From Hypomyces perniciosus (taxonomy: Eukaryota > Ascomycota > Sordariomycetes > Hypocreales > Hypocreaceae), in NCBI GenBank assembly GCA_008477525.1, contig SPDT01000005.1, positions 4,960,001-5,024,000 of the forward strand: a DNA stretch of 64,000 nt, read 5' to 3'. Shown here piece by piece: positions 1 to 11,818 of the stretch. Position numbers and translations under genes: made by a program. The notes under the pieces are model-generated. The model was given only the letters and a program-made list of their open reading frames with translations, had not been told where the DNA came from and made no database searches. The first letter of the stretch is position 1. The number at the start of each line of letters is the position of its first letter.

Positions 1-2671
1 TTTTATGTTAGCTTGGTGCCTTTCGGTTCTTCAGATGAGCTCCAACCTCGTGGCATGGAAACATAGTCGCCAAAGACATCAATCTCCAGATTTCATAGAA
101 CGCAATCACTCAGATTCACTCGGCCGGGTTTAGATGAGTATCAGGCTCCCAATCCGACCAGATTCATCACCACAAGGGCGAATGAGGAGATTCCCAACCT
201 GTAAGAGAGCCGGAAATAGGAAATGAATTGTAGGTCTCCGTAATATAGAGATTAGCTAAAGCTGTTGGGTCTGGCGGTAATGCTTATGAAGAGCCCACGC
301 CACTTACAGCTGCTTACCCTACACTCAGCCACCAACAAAGTAAAGACCAGTGTTTTCCGTACTTAATAGAGGTTGCATTCATAGTTAAATACTCGACATA
401 TTAATTTATCCAATAACTTCACCGAAGCTGATTAAGTTTCTTCTCTTTACTGGCATGATCGCGATCTCAATTACTCAGCGGGGCTAAAAGCTCCTCCTCA
501 CATCTTGCGCTTGGTGTATTAATTCTTCTGTCCTGCAATAACAGACAGCCTTCACAAGCCTTCGCTGGAGTTTCCAGTAAATTACCATTTGTTGGTTTTC
601 GTAATAGGTACCAAAATGCCTAAGCATTTTCTCCTTGGAAGGAGTATACTGAAGATGCAGCCAAATGGCTCTCGAACTTCGCGGTGCGAATGCTAGAGGG
701 CGGTGGTTAGATTAGGTGATTAATTTGGATGCGAATGTCTTGTGCTACAAGGAGACGCAAAAAAATGCGGTTTGGGGTAGAGTTGTAAGATGAGATCGGC
801 ACGGTCCTATTTGGATGCAGAGCAGCAATAGTAGAAGTGCCATGTTTCATGATGCTTAAGAAATGGTGTGTGGTGATAGGACGAAAACGCCAAGACGCTG
901 GAGCTGCAACGATAAAGCATTAATATACTCCGTACACTGAGATGAGAACGACTTAGCGGATATAATGGCTTAGTTTGACCCGATCGTCTTCCCTCTACTC
1001 GTACTACTCCATATTGTGGAGCGAATCCGCAAGTGGCGGAATGTTAATAGCGCTATATTGAGACTTTACCATGCCTAATGGCCGAGTGCCGATAAAAAGA
1101 AATATGTTGATGCAGTTTGCCATCATGTCTTGTCAAAGATAGGCTCAGCTCGGCCCGTAAGAGTCCAAACTCCGGTAGAGTCATTCTTGCGTGCCGGATT
1201 ACCGCAGACGGAGACGAGGCCAATCAGAGATTATTAGATTCAGTTTCACATGTTTTTTTATATTGTCAAGCTCCTTAATCGGAGAAAAAAAAATCTGTTT
1301 CCCCATTGTGGCTATGCCGACCACGTTCTGGATTTTATTAGCTCGAGGACTTTTTCTCATACTAGGAGACACGTCAGATTTTTTTAATACGATAAGAAGG
1401 ATTGGTTGGTTTCATTCACTATTGGCTAATGCAAAGCTCTGCAATCATGAATTGCATTCGGGCGGGCCTATGGAGTTTCTATGTGTCTCGTTTCGTAGAT
1501 TAAACTGACCGAGAGGCATCAAAGCCGGATATCATATTAGTGCGAAAAGAGCTGCAATCGTGGGCATTCGTGCTCTTAATTGTGGCTACTAGTATATTCG
1601 AAACATTTACTATCTCCGCGGACTGGTCATGGTCTCCATGACTGGCAGCTAATTCAAGCTTTCCTTTGTCTCTTGGCTACCTACTAATCTTAATACCTGT
1701 GTTGATTTAACTAGACAACCATTGAGGGCAAGATATCAACAAGCGCATTTAAGATACTGACCGACTGTTCCGGATCTTAAAAGGTGGCTGCATTCTGAGA
1801 AATAGGGTGGTTTGTAAGGGGTACCTTGGAGTTGTTAGTCTATCAAGCGCTTACACCAAACCACCAGCAAACGATCTTCCCGTACTCGGCCTCGGACTGA
1901 TTTACCAGAGCACAGCATAGCCACCCCCATTACTCCCACGTATGAGGTATTTCCAGGAAATCCCTCAGCACACAGGGGAAAAATCTTTGACCGCTTCTAA
2001 CAGCCGAACTGGGTTGCGTGCGGAGGTCTAAGTTACTTGCAGATCGAGATGGGGGCGGTTTAAGCCGTTAACCGGTTGTTTTGCTAGTCACTTTGATAAC
2101 GACATGAAAACCCCCCAAACTGAAAGGGAACCCGTATATAATATGCCTTCCCGGCCACCTGAACGCCGAGAAAAGTTTGAACCGTCACAACCTCAACATT
2201 GTTGTAAACTTTTGACAATCTCTTTGGTCCAATCTTGGAAAAACCTCCCCTTGGACGTGTTACCCAAAGTCTTTTTTTCAGTAAACCAAGCTGGCAGGCA
2301 AATCGCCTTATCCTCCTCCTCCATTCAACTCTTCGTGGCCGACTACGTGCCACGCATCAACAACACTGGCGACCTTCGCATCTCCCCTCAGGCGTGTTCT
2401 AACCGGCACTCCTCTATTCCAAGCTGCAGATGAGCTCTGGCCACCCTAGGTCTTTTGGTGCAAAACCGATGGAAGTAGCGCCGTAAACGATTCATTCAAG
2501 CCTTGATGGAAGGCTTCTGAAGGTCCATACAGCTTCAGAGAAAAATACTATATGCTCACTATCTTCAATCTCACAGAGTAAGTTTAGGAGAAGAGTTATG
2601 AAAGTGAACTCCGACTGACACAATGAAGTTGTCTACAGAACCCCCCTCATCGTATCTGCTAGCTCGCCAAA
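1..2671. other. Left-edge intergenic region, no recognisable gene
   Basis: No open frame here has a credible ATG start, recognisable domain or convincing splice pattern. The longest frames (about 1191-1508 and 2104-2433, and an antisense overlap of the latter) look like chance frames: their composition is not protein-like and no family is recognisable. A TATA-like string lies at 2135-2143, about 530 bp before the downstream permease start, so it could serve that gene only with a long 5' leader. One exact copy of the dispersed 9-mer TACTCCGTA is at 926-934. Confidence 0.6.
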
Positions 2672-4204
2672 ATGTTCAAGCACATCATTGAGATGCTCTC
2701 CGCCCCTGGTGCCAAGGGTACCATTGAAGACGCAGCTCCAACTCAGCACGTCGTCTTGGACTCCTCTCCCTTGGATGGAAAAGAAGCTCGTGTGATGGTT
2801 CAGGCCGTCCCCGAGAAGAAGAATGTCACTGGTTATGTTGGATACGTCAAGAAGGGCCGACTGGACCGATGGCTCGACTGGCTTGTGAAAGCTTCCGGAT
2901 CTCAGACTGTTTTCCTCATTATTGTCGCTGGCCTTCTGGTCTGGGCATTCCTTGGCATTCTCTATGGCCAGCAGGAAAATTGGGCTGCTCTCATTTCTGA
3001 CATCCAGGCCATCGTCAGCTACCTCTTCGACTCCCTGCTCATGCGTCAGCAGCTCAATGGATATGAACGTCAGATTAGGGTCTCAGCAAGTCTTCGATCT
3101 CGCATTCACAGCCAGAAGCGTATGTTCCGACAGATTATGGCCAGCGGTCGGTACAAGCAGATCGCCCTATCCGATATCGAGAACACCCAGCAATCCAAGT
3201 TCGGCTCAGAACTGCCTTCAGAGAGCTGGGTCGGTCGGGTGTCAAATGCTTTTGCGGCGTTTTTGGGTCACTTCGTCACCATTTGCATGTACTGGGTGTG
3301 CATTTTCATCTGGCTCGGCTTTGGTCCCTCACTGAACTGGAGCGATCGATGGCAACTGTACATCAACTCCGCCACCTCTGCATTGATGGTGTTGATCTTC
3401 GCTTTCCTTGCCAATATCCGCGAGCGTCACGATTCGTATGTCGAGAAGTGCTTGAACTCCATTTTCGAAGTTGACTCCGATGTTGAGCTGAAGCTGCGAT
3501 CCATCACGGGCGACACCGATCCCAATCCAGTGGTTTCTGTTCCTGGCCCTCAGTTCAGCAGAATCCAGCGAGCCATCTTTTACTATGCAGATGTTGTTGG
3601 TACTTTGGTTGGTATTGCGCTCCTCATCATTGTGCTGATCGTGTGGATTTCCATTGGCCCCGTCCTGCAGTGGAACAACAACTGGTGGCTACTCATTGGA
3701 ACCTACGCTGGATTGGTTGGCCTGGTTGATGGCTTCGTTCTGCGCAATGTCCAGCACCGATTGCATGAGTGCGAAGAGAAGGCGCTCGAGGAGACCAAGC
3801 TCGAGGACGTCGGCATCTTTGACGACATTGGCGTGCCGCAACCAGAGAAGGCCGTGGTCAACCACAATTCGATCAACTACCGCCTCTCCAACAGGATGGG
3901 AATCATCTGTGCTCACGAGATCACTGTCCTCCTTGGAATTGCCCTAGTTATTGGTCTTCTTGTCGGTGCTAGTGCTATGAAGTGGACCACGACCGGGCAG
4001 CTGCTTTGCAACGTCCCCCCAAGTGTCATCGAGTCGTTCTTCATGATGATTCTAATCACGGGCCACAACCTCTCAGAAGCTGACTGGCGTGCGGATCTTC
4101 ACAACATGTACTTGGGACGACTGAGACTCCTTGCATATATCGACCATCTGGAGGAGGACGAGACAAAGGCGGACCAGTTGATGGCCAGCGAGTATGTTGT
4201 GTGA
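2672..4204 (+). CDS. FET4-like low-affinity iron permease
   Basis: Single-exon gene of 510 residues starting at the ATG at 2672. It looks like a fungal low-affinity iron/divalent-metal permease (Fet4 family), which would take up Fe(II) and related metals across the plasma membrane. Hydrophobic segments recur as internal repeats: one near residues 79-99, pairs in the 195-245 and 310-355 regions, and a pair near 420-465. Each is followed by an amphipathic, charged stretch of the kind seen in this family; a typical one near the end contains TGHNLSEADWRADL. The soluble N-terminus is about 75 residues and there is no signal peptide. Length and repeat layout fit the family. No regulatory element was identified with confidence. 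The family call is from pattern recognition only; a different polytopic metal permease is the main alternative. Confidence 0.82.
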   Translation: MFKHIIEMLSAPGAKGTIEDAAPTQHVVLDSSPLDGKEARVMVQAVPEKKNVTGYVGYVKKGRLDRWLDWLVKASGSQTVFLIIVAGLLVWAFLGILYGQQENWAALISDIQAIVSYLFDSLLMRQQLNGYERQIRVSASLRSRIHSQKRMFRQIMASGRYKQIALSDIENTQQSKFGSELPSESWVGRVSNAFAAFLGHFVTICMYWVCIFIWLGFGPSLNWSDRWQLYINSATSALMVLIFAFLANIRERHDSYVEKCLNSIFEVDSDVELKLRSITGDTDPNPVVSVPGPQFSRIQRAIFYYADVVGTLVGIALLIIVLIVWISIGPVLQWNNNWWLLIGTYAGLVGLVDGFVLRNVQHRLHECEEKALEETKLEDVGIFDDIGVPQPEKAVVNHNSINYRLSNRMGIICAHEITVLLGIALVIGLLVGASAMKWTTTGQLLCNVPPSVIESFFMMILITGHNLSEADWRADLHNMYLGRLRLLAYIDHLEEDETKADQLMASEYVV

Positions 4205-5187
4205 AGGGTGTGCTGTGATGGGTGCGATGCGTGGATGCGTGGATGCGTGGAGCGATGGTGCACAAGGTTGAAACGGTGAAGAGGGTAAAGAGGCAGCTCG
4301 TCTCTTGAATCCTGCTGGTCATATTCGTGACCGTCCGCTCCTTTGTATGTGAATTTACTGGTCATCTTGTATGGTCGTCCACTCGTTTGCGTACCGAGGC
4401 TCTCCGATTTGTTGGAGGCCTCTATGACGGTCATTACCAATACAATATTTGTGCAATTTTTACTGTACCTCCTTTGCTTCCGTGAATGTGAATAATGGTG
4501 CTTATTTACCATTTTTTGGCCATTCGCCGTCAAATAGTATTCCAGAACCTCAACTTCAGGAGGGACAACGCGCGTGTTAACACGATATGGATAGGTCATG
4601 CAGGGAGTTCTCAGCTCAGCCGCTCGTCTCAATGAACACTTACGGTCCTGCGTCTTCCCGGCTTGAATAGATGAGCAAATGTGAATGCATTATAATACTA
4701 ATGCTGATGGCATTTTACACTCATGATTCCAGCACAAAAACGCGTCCACTTTCGCTTATCGCATGTCCCTTCATAATAATGCTGGGCCAGGAAACAAGGC
4801 GACATATCTCAGAGCTGCCAGGCATAATAATAGTACTAACATAGAAGCCAAACTTGCCAAGCCAAGGCTGGCGGCTATTATTCACATCTCACGAAACAGG
4901 CAGAAGCACTCGTATGCAGAGTTTGGGGGCAGGCGGCTGCTCTGTACACTTGATTTGCTGGCCCATGCTGTTGTGTTTGCCCCAACTCCCCTTTCGGTTC
5001 TGAACCCTGTCCAAGGGGCTGACTTGCAGATAATATTGTCCCCCGCTTTGTGGCCAGCTTTGCGGTGCGTAAGATCATTTATCTATCGCCTGTTGGTCTA
5101 GTTGCAATGGTTGTAATTCTGCCAGCTCACTATAAGAAGACGTCCGGTCACCTGTCAGATCCCAATCAGAATTGTTCACATCACAGC
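4205..5187. other. Intergenic region with a short tandem repeat
   Basis: This is the 3' flank of the permease gene and the promoter of the dynamin-like gene. Three perfect tandem copies of GATGCGTG lie at 4226-4249, just after the permease stop. A TATAAG element at 5131-5136 lies 57 bp before the chosen ATG of the next gene. An antisense open frame across 4099-4632 begins with TTG and has no recognisable content, so I treat it as spurious. Confidence 0.6.
5131..5136 (+). promoter_or_regulatory. TATA-like element of the dynamin-like gene
   Basis: TATAAG lies 57 bp upstream of the ATG at 5188. The spacing is reasonable for a short 5' leader. Motif and position are the only evidence. Confidence 0.4.
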
Positions 5188-8100
5188 ATGGCGGACATCA
5201 CTCTCGATGCTGAGGCCCTGGGCCAATTAGGCCACGAGCAAAAAGCCCTGCTCGACACCATTGACAGCCTGCGAAACCTTGGAGTTGAACCGGAATCTCT
5301 TCCACAAATCATTGTTGTCGGCGACAAGTCCTCGGGCAAAAGCTCCGTTCTTGAGGCCATCTCACGAGTCCGATTCCCAGTCAAGAGCGGGCTGTGCACC
5401 CGCTCACCTACCGAGCTGGTTTTGCGAAAGGCTCCTCAACAGCGGTTTGCAGTCAAAGTTCGCAGCAAGGATTCTGATCGCCCGCTGTTCGATGAGAAAC
5501 GGTTCAGCAAAGACGATCTGCCTAGAATTATCGATGAAGCCAAAGAGCTTATGGGCATTGGAGATGGCGCTCGCGACTTTTCTGAAGAGGTGCTCCGCAT
5601 TGAGATTTCGGGGCCTGACCTACCGCACTTGACGCTCGTCGATCTTCCAGGCTTGTATCGTACAGAAACGTCTGAAGAAAGTCTGGAGGGAATGGCCATT
5701 GTTACTCGGCTTGCGGAGCGATACATGCAGCAGAAGAACACCATCATTCTGGCTGTCGTCACTGCACAATCTTTGCTTTCGGTCCAAGCGGTCCTTGGGC
5801 TTGCGAAGGTGCACGATCCCAACCGAGAACGCACGATGGGGGTCATCACGAAGCTTGATAAACTTGAGTCAGAAACTGCTGACGAAGCGGATTACTTTCG
5901 ACTTGCTCAGAACCAAGAGTCTGCCCATGTCCTCAAACTCGGTTGGCACATTCTGCGAAACCGAGATAGCAAACAAAATGACGAGAATGGCGCAGGCGCT
6001 TCCAAAATATCGGACAAAGATCGAGATGACAATGAGAAGCAATTTCTCGCTTCTGGGATATGGGAAAACATCCCCCCGCAGAACAAGGGTGTGGAAGCTC
6101 TGAGGCAGAAATTGAGCACCATTCTCACCAAGCATATCCAGCAGAGGTTGCCGAATTTGATTGAAGATATTGAGAACAAGCTGGAAAGTCGACAAAACCG
6201 ATTAAGTCGGCTTGGAGAGTCGCGCAAGTCGGACGCTGAGCGACGTGGCTACCTACTTAATATCGCCAATCACTTTCGCGACACGGCACGCGCTGCCACG
6301 AAGGGCACATATGACGGCAAATTCTTCAATAATGTCGAGTCGGAAACTGGTCTCACTAATGGGCAACTACAAGTCGACGAGCGGAAACTCCGAGCAGTCA
6401 TCAGAAACCTAAACTGTGCCTTTGATGCCGTCTTGTCGAACAGGGGTGCAACGCGCAAGATCAAATGGGACAATACGGGTCTCGCAGGGGATGACAATCA
6501 GCACGATGTCCCATCATCCCTACAACCGTGGGTGGATGTATTCCGAGCAAAGGAGCCCGTGGAGATATCTTGGGGCGATCTCAAAGCAGAGCTGGAGATG
6601 CGAGCAGCGAACAACCAAGGGACACAATTTCCAGGATCGCCCAATGACAGGCTTGCGCTTGAGCTGTTTCGCCATCAATCACAGCGATGGGAGAGCATTG
6701 CGAAGAAATACATCGACCTAGTCCTCAAGGCTGCAAGATCATTCGTTCAACTAGCCTTGGAACACATCGTCCACGCTAATACGGCGACCCGAGATGCCAT
6801 TATTGACGAATATGTGGACAGATTTTTCCGCGAACGAGCTGATGAGCTAACACTGAAGCTCAAAGAACTGCTGCTGCATTACCAGGAGGGAGATGCCATT
6901 TGCCTAGAGGAGGAGTTCCAACGACGAGTTGCGAGACGAAACACACTACACCTTGCGATTCGGGTGAAGAATATTCTACAGCCACTGGACCAGCCGGCCC
7001 CTACTCCGGCTGCCAATGCAGAGACTGTGTTCCAGGCTCTCCGAAATACATCAGAAGACAAAATCGACAACTTTGGACTTGAAAGAGTTGCAGAAATGAT
7101 GGTGGCATATTACGAAGTCCGTCATGTAATCTCCCTCGTCGTACGGAATACGTTGGATCTGCTAACAATGCTTTAGATGTCATTAAGAACATTCACCGAT
7201 AATGTCATCATTCTCGCTGTAGAGAATTGTCTTGTTGCCAAAATCCCTGATATTTTGACGTCAATCACGGCATACGATATGGATGAAGAGAAGCTAAAAA
7301 GACTTACCGACGAGCCACAAACGATTAGCCGTGAACGAGTTCGGCTTGTCAAGGAGATTGAGGCTTTGGAGGAAGGGTTGCGTATTTGCGAGAAGCATAG
7401 ACCCTGGGGAATCACTCGTAAGTATTGTTATCTACCATCCTGTCTTTGCATACTAGGCTTGCCTTTCTCACATGACAGCACAGCTTTTCCGTCAGTTGTT
7501 ATTAAATCCACGACTGTAAGCAGGGAAAGAAACTACGGTGTTTCAGCAACTCCCCTGCCTGTTAACTCTGCGAAGAAGCCCGAGGAGCTGAACAAAGCCC
7601 CGCCGAGAGCAGGACCAACGACAGTTCCATCTAGCGAAGTGTCTATGCCAATTCCGCCGAAAGTAGAACCCAAGCCAGTTCCATCCAGCGAAAGTTCCAA
7701 TCCAGGGCTATCTTACAGGTGTTTTGGATCCAACATAACGTCCAGCACATCCTTGAACGGTAGTCTCTTCAGCTCTACACCCCAGCCAGCATCATCTACA
7801 AGCCCCAGTCTCTTCGGCAAAACAGCTGGGTCAAATCCATTCATTGGAAGCCCATTTGGCTCTAAACCAAAGACAGCAATACACCCCATTGGAAGCCTCT
7901 CTAGCTCTGCGCCGAAGCCAGCGCCATCCAGTGCTGGTGATTCCACCACACCGAATACAGGACTCTTCGGCTCCGTGCGAATGTCGACTGCATCCACCAC
8001 TGGAGGTTCCTTCGGTGGTGCAACAAACCAGTCATCTTTTACCTCGTCAACGAATCAAAATAGTAAATGTAAGTCTTCATTCTCTCCTTAATAGGCACCG

Positions 8101-8342
8101 TTTCTTGAATGGGAAATATTAATGGAGATCAAGAAGCCAAGGATGTGAATCTACTCAGCCCAGATCTTCTGAGCGCCCCAGAAGATGTATGGGTAGATGA
8201 TATTACGACGAGATTCCGGGCGGAAGTGAACGATACCGAGATACCGCACTGCTATCAACATATTTGTACCCGCCTTCCTCTGAATAAGTTCTCACCGGAG
8301 GAGTTCAGGTTACGTTATAAGCTTCGTCATGGAGCGGTTTAG
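5188..8342 (+). CDS. Dynamin-like large GTPase with an FG-nucleoporin-like C-terminal tail
   Basis: The ATG at 5188 is chosen because the upstream open frame has only a GTG start and this ATG immediately precedes the conserved GTPase domain. Visible GTPase motifs are the P-loop GDKSSGKS (residues 45-52), TRSPTE (71-76), DLPG (152-155) and TKLD (221-224). A stalk region follows, then a GED-like segment. The stop at 7174-7176 is bypassed by a 51-bp intron, 7126-7176 (GTAATC, GCTAAC branch, TTTAG), which restores a classic GED. A second in-frame intron is 7418-7483. The next exon is rich in Ser, Pro and Thr and carries FG dipeptides (CFGS, LFGK, PFGS, LFGS, SFGG). A third intron begins at GTAAGT 8069, but its acceptor is unresolved (8127, 8136 or 8163 keep frame). 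The last exon, ending at 8342, has an NKFSPEEFRLRY motif like the SPEELR motif of FG nucleoporins. The protein is about 985 residues. A role at membranes or the nuclear envelope is inference. Confidence 0.78.
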
Positions 8343-10420
8343 TTCTAGTTGATGTCACAGTTCAATGATGGCGGGATAGTGCTCGGGTATCTCATGAGCC
8401 ATGACCAAGACCGAATGTGTATGTGTTCTCAATCAGCCAACGTTCTGCTTCAGCCCTTTCTTTCTCACACTTAGATGCTTCCAATCACCGCAATTGTTAA
8501 CTCCCTTTATATCTAAAGTGTCCGAATCGCTTAATCGATAGCAATCAATTTTCCTGCCCACGATGTAACCCTCGTTCAATCTATCTAGTATTAAGACGAC
8601 CCAGGGTGGGCCGCTGACAACGGAGGACTAGAGTGTTCAAACTCCGGTAAAGCAGGAAGAGAAACAGAACAAAATAACCCCAACCCCAATATTCCATTCT
8701 CGAGAGTTAGAGAAGACGAAAGGGGGCCCGGTTCTATCCGAGAGGAGAGATCCAGTTATGGAGACATTCAACTTGATTTGTACTCGTTAGTGAATAAATA
8801 GCACTAGCTTAGAAGCCAAGCATGCATTAAATCCGTCCCTTGCATGTTTCCCGTTCCGATCTAACGTCCCACCCCGGTAAGACATGCAGTACGTTCAAGC
8901 AGATCAAAGACACGAGCAGCACTGATCCCCGCTCTCATATCTTTGTCTGAATACTGTACAAGACTAACTTTCTTGTAAATTGGGTCAGCTCTCATAGGAG
9001 TTAGTCTAAATGGGCTCGGGGCTACTGCAGCTCATGCTCTCGCCCCAAAAATGACCCGCCCAAGTTCATCTTGGCAACTCAAACCACTGCAAAAGCCACG
9101 GCAGTTGCAGAGACTATCCAGGCTTCAGAAAAAGCACCCGGAGACAGAAATCGATATTAATTCAGGCTGATCATGTTAATCTAGCAGATGTTCGACGAGC
9201 CACCCTAAAATCTAGAAGTTGGTTTCGCACATCAAGTTAATCACCAATAATACAGGGTATACAATATTGCACCGGGTGGCAACCCCTGAGCCTTATTTCT
9301 TTCAGTGGCATCTCCCTAGTGATTTCAGAAACCTGAAAATTACCTAGACTATCAGTCTCCAGCTTCTTGGTCACTGCCTTGGATCCAAGTCTCGAGCGAG
9401 TAATAACCTTGCTTGACGTCATTATGAAGTTAACACCTGATAGAAGATCCAGCAGTCTGACGATTATCAGTCACGCCAAGGACTCAAAATGGGCCCTCAA
9501 GCTCTAGTATCTTGCTTAAGACTGGCTTGCAGCTGCTTGAATGGACGGGTTGACTTCTGTATGAGAATTCAATGCGTTAAAGCAATATCATATGCTATTT
9601 CCGAGCACAGGAGTGACACCCGCAAGAATATTCTAAATATTATAAGTCCCCCCGAGACGTTCTCGTGCACCTACCCCGCTTAGTTCGGCAATTCAAGGCT
9701 ACAACGGCTAGAAAGCATGACGATTATTGGTGCTAGAGTCTTTGGAGGAGTAGTGAAGCTACATTTTCGGGATGTCCGGATTCAACCCGATCCAAGAGCA
9801 TGGCATGGCGTGGAGATGAATCACGGCATTTGTATGTGACAGGGTGGCAACCTTGGGGAATTCCTGCTCTTTAAGAGCTATAACAGCTTTCTGCCATACG
9901 CCATTCAGTAGCTCGACATAGGATACATTATGCCGTCTGTAGAAACGCCCACGTGATGTGGAATGAGTACTTGATTGGCACCGGCGGCATGGTTGGATGA
10001 TAATGACACAAATACCGACGGTTGCATTTCCAGAAGCCGATCTTTGCGTCTTAGTAGCACTACGACTCTCACACTACTCTATAGATTAGTAAGTCTTAGT
10101 AACTTAGTGGTGTGAGACACAACCAGAAACGTTGTTGCATGTGACACGTTATATCTCAAGACATTCCCTCCAGACGGCTTTTTTGGAGTTACGTCAAGAT
10201 CCCCCACTCAAGTCTTTCGAAGCGGCCAGCAATGAAGTCATGGAAGATTGAATCTCGATCAGTCATGGCCTCTCGGAAGTCGTGGATCAAGGTCAACTCT
10301 ACCGGAACTTGTGTCCAACGTAGGCGTGGCGTTGGACAAGTTGCATCTCATGACACTGTGTAATAGCATAGCTCATTATTGTCCTGGGATGATGACATGA
10401 TGATATTGTTATTATTAAAG
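8343..10420. other. Gene-poor intergenic stretch of about 2 kb
   Basis: I see no open frame with a credible start, no RNA gene and no obvious repeat. Small frames at 9237-9422 (minus) and 9489-9683 (plus) overlap unstructured sequence and carry no recognisable motif. Confidence 0.55.
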
Positions 10421-10428
10421 TATAAAAG
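10421..10428 (+). promoter_or_regulatory. TATA box of the MARVEL-domain gene
   Basis: TATAAAAG lies 94 bp upstream of the ATG at 10522, a good match in sequence and spacing to a fungal TATA element. Confidence 0.5.
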
Positions 10429-10521
10429 CCAGATCGGGTCAATTGCAATTGCAATTCTATTCCATTTGAACCCATACGTTGTCTACAACTATTGTTAACT
10501 ACTTGATCACTCACGAACACG

Positions 10522-11131
10522 ATGGCTGGTCTGGCACATGTCGCACTGAGGGCGTTCGCCGCCTTCAACAGCTTTATGGTCTTTGTTTCGGCAGTAATAG
10601 TGACTGGGCTCATGTCTTACCTCCTGAGCCGATTCAGCAACCGCGATGTCCATCTCGTATACACAGAAGTCATTGTATGTTCGCACATCCTTGTTTCCTT
10701 CTTTGAGCTAACAAAATTCGTGCAGGCTGTGATAACCCTAACTTTCTATATGCTGGCAATGATCTTGCCATTAATTCCTTTCTATACGGGACTCTTAGCG
10801 CCGATGCACTTAATCTTCACTTACCTTTGGCTCACCGCATTCATCTTCGCTTCCCAAGATTGGAGCCACCATCGGTGCAGGAATTCCCTTCCCGCGCCAG
10901 GGTTATGCCCTAGAAAGCATGGTATCGAGGCCTTTACATTCATCGCCTTGTAAGTTGTATAACCTTACCTCAATTCAACCCTGTAGCTTACCATTGATTA
11001 GCTTCTTCCTCCTCTGCAACGTGGTGGTCGAGTCGTTGCTCTGGAGGGCGCATCGCCGAGCCGCCAGTACGGAATTGAGGACCAAGGAACGCCCTCACAG
11101 CGGGACGACTGGTTCTACTACAACTGCCTAA
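10522..11131 (+). CDS. MARVEL-domain four-helix membrane protein
   Basis: Three exons, 10522-10674, 10726-10949 and 11002-11131, give 168 residues. Intron 1 (51 bp) has GTATGT, a GAGCTAAC branch and GTGCAG. Intron 2 (52 bp) has GTAAGT and GATTAG and joins the frames as ..EAFTFIA-FFFLLCNVVVE... Four hydrophobic helices are visible: residues about 10-33, 50-70, 72-92, and a last one after the joint. The third-to-fourth helix loop carries QDWSHHRC and a second cysteine (GLCPRKHGIEAF), typical of the fungal MARVEL family. Such proteins sit in membranes, often near eisosome-like or vesicle domains; the specific function is unknown. The tail after the last helix is basic and hydroxylated and probably cytosolic. 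Confidence 0.82.
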
Positions 11132-11818
11132 AGGTGATTTAGGAACTGGCCTCACCAGTCAGGCGCTACATTGCAAGACGAAGGACTTTTAGGGCGACAA
11201 AGAAGTGTAGTCTCAACGGAGGGAAGGATGAATCGACCATTAATGGGCAGAATGGTTGTGCAGGAGGTTGTGTTTTGAGAAAGATATCCTACAAATTTTG
11301 TTTGTTCGTACTCATACCCCCATTCAAATCATCAAATTTCGTTGGTCGATGATTTGCATTCATGGACCTTTTTGGCATTTGCATCTTGTGAACGTCTTTT
11401 CGACAGGAGGACCAAATGAGAGGTTTTGTTAGAGTTGGAGCTGAACCAAAGCCCACCGAAACCACGTTCGTTAACTATGCCACTAATGCAAGTGTGTGAT
11501 TCCGAGCATTCCGGATTTGCGCCCGCCTCTGACCTGAACTCAGACGTCATGACGTCAGGAGGAGAGAGAGGGGATGTACGAAGTAGTCACTGCAGGAATA
11601 ATTGGTTTTCGTGAACTCAAGGTTCCTGTTAGTTACTCCTGAGTGTACTTGATTAGTTAGGAAGCGTAGGTGTACCTAAACGTGAGGGATAAAATGGAGG
11701 AAGGGGGTTAGAGCACGTCGGGCACCAGATAGGGGATGTTCCGCTCACACCACAACACTCTAGATTCGGTTCTATTTTTGAACTGCTCTGTTTTCGGTCT
11801 ATACACAATGTAGAATAT
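11132..11818. other. Intergenic region between convergent genes
   Basis: The flanking genes converge here, so this is shared 3' flank. Short frames on both strands have no recognisable content. Confidence 0.55.

Noticed and set aside
1191..1508. 105-codon plus-strand frame at left edge
   Set aside because: Starts with a GTG-type codon; hydrophobic but without a family pattern or splice context.
4099..4632. 177-codon minus-strand frame
   Set aside because: Starts with TTG, overlaps the permease 3' end antisense and has no recognisable protein features.
5050..5187. N-terminal extension of the dynamin
   Set aside because: The frame begins with GTG and crosses the TATA element; the ATG at 5188 fits the domain start.
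8069..8094. 26-bp intron in the dynamin tail
   Set aside because: Too short for a fungal spliceosomal intron and it would lead to a stop four codons later.
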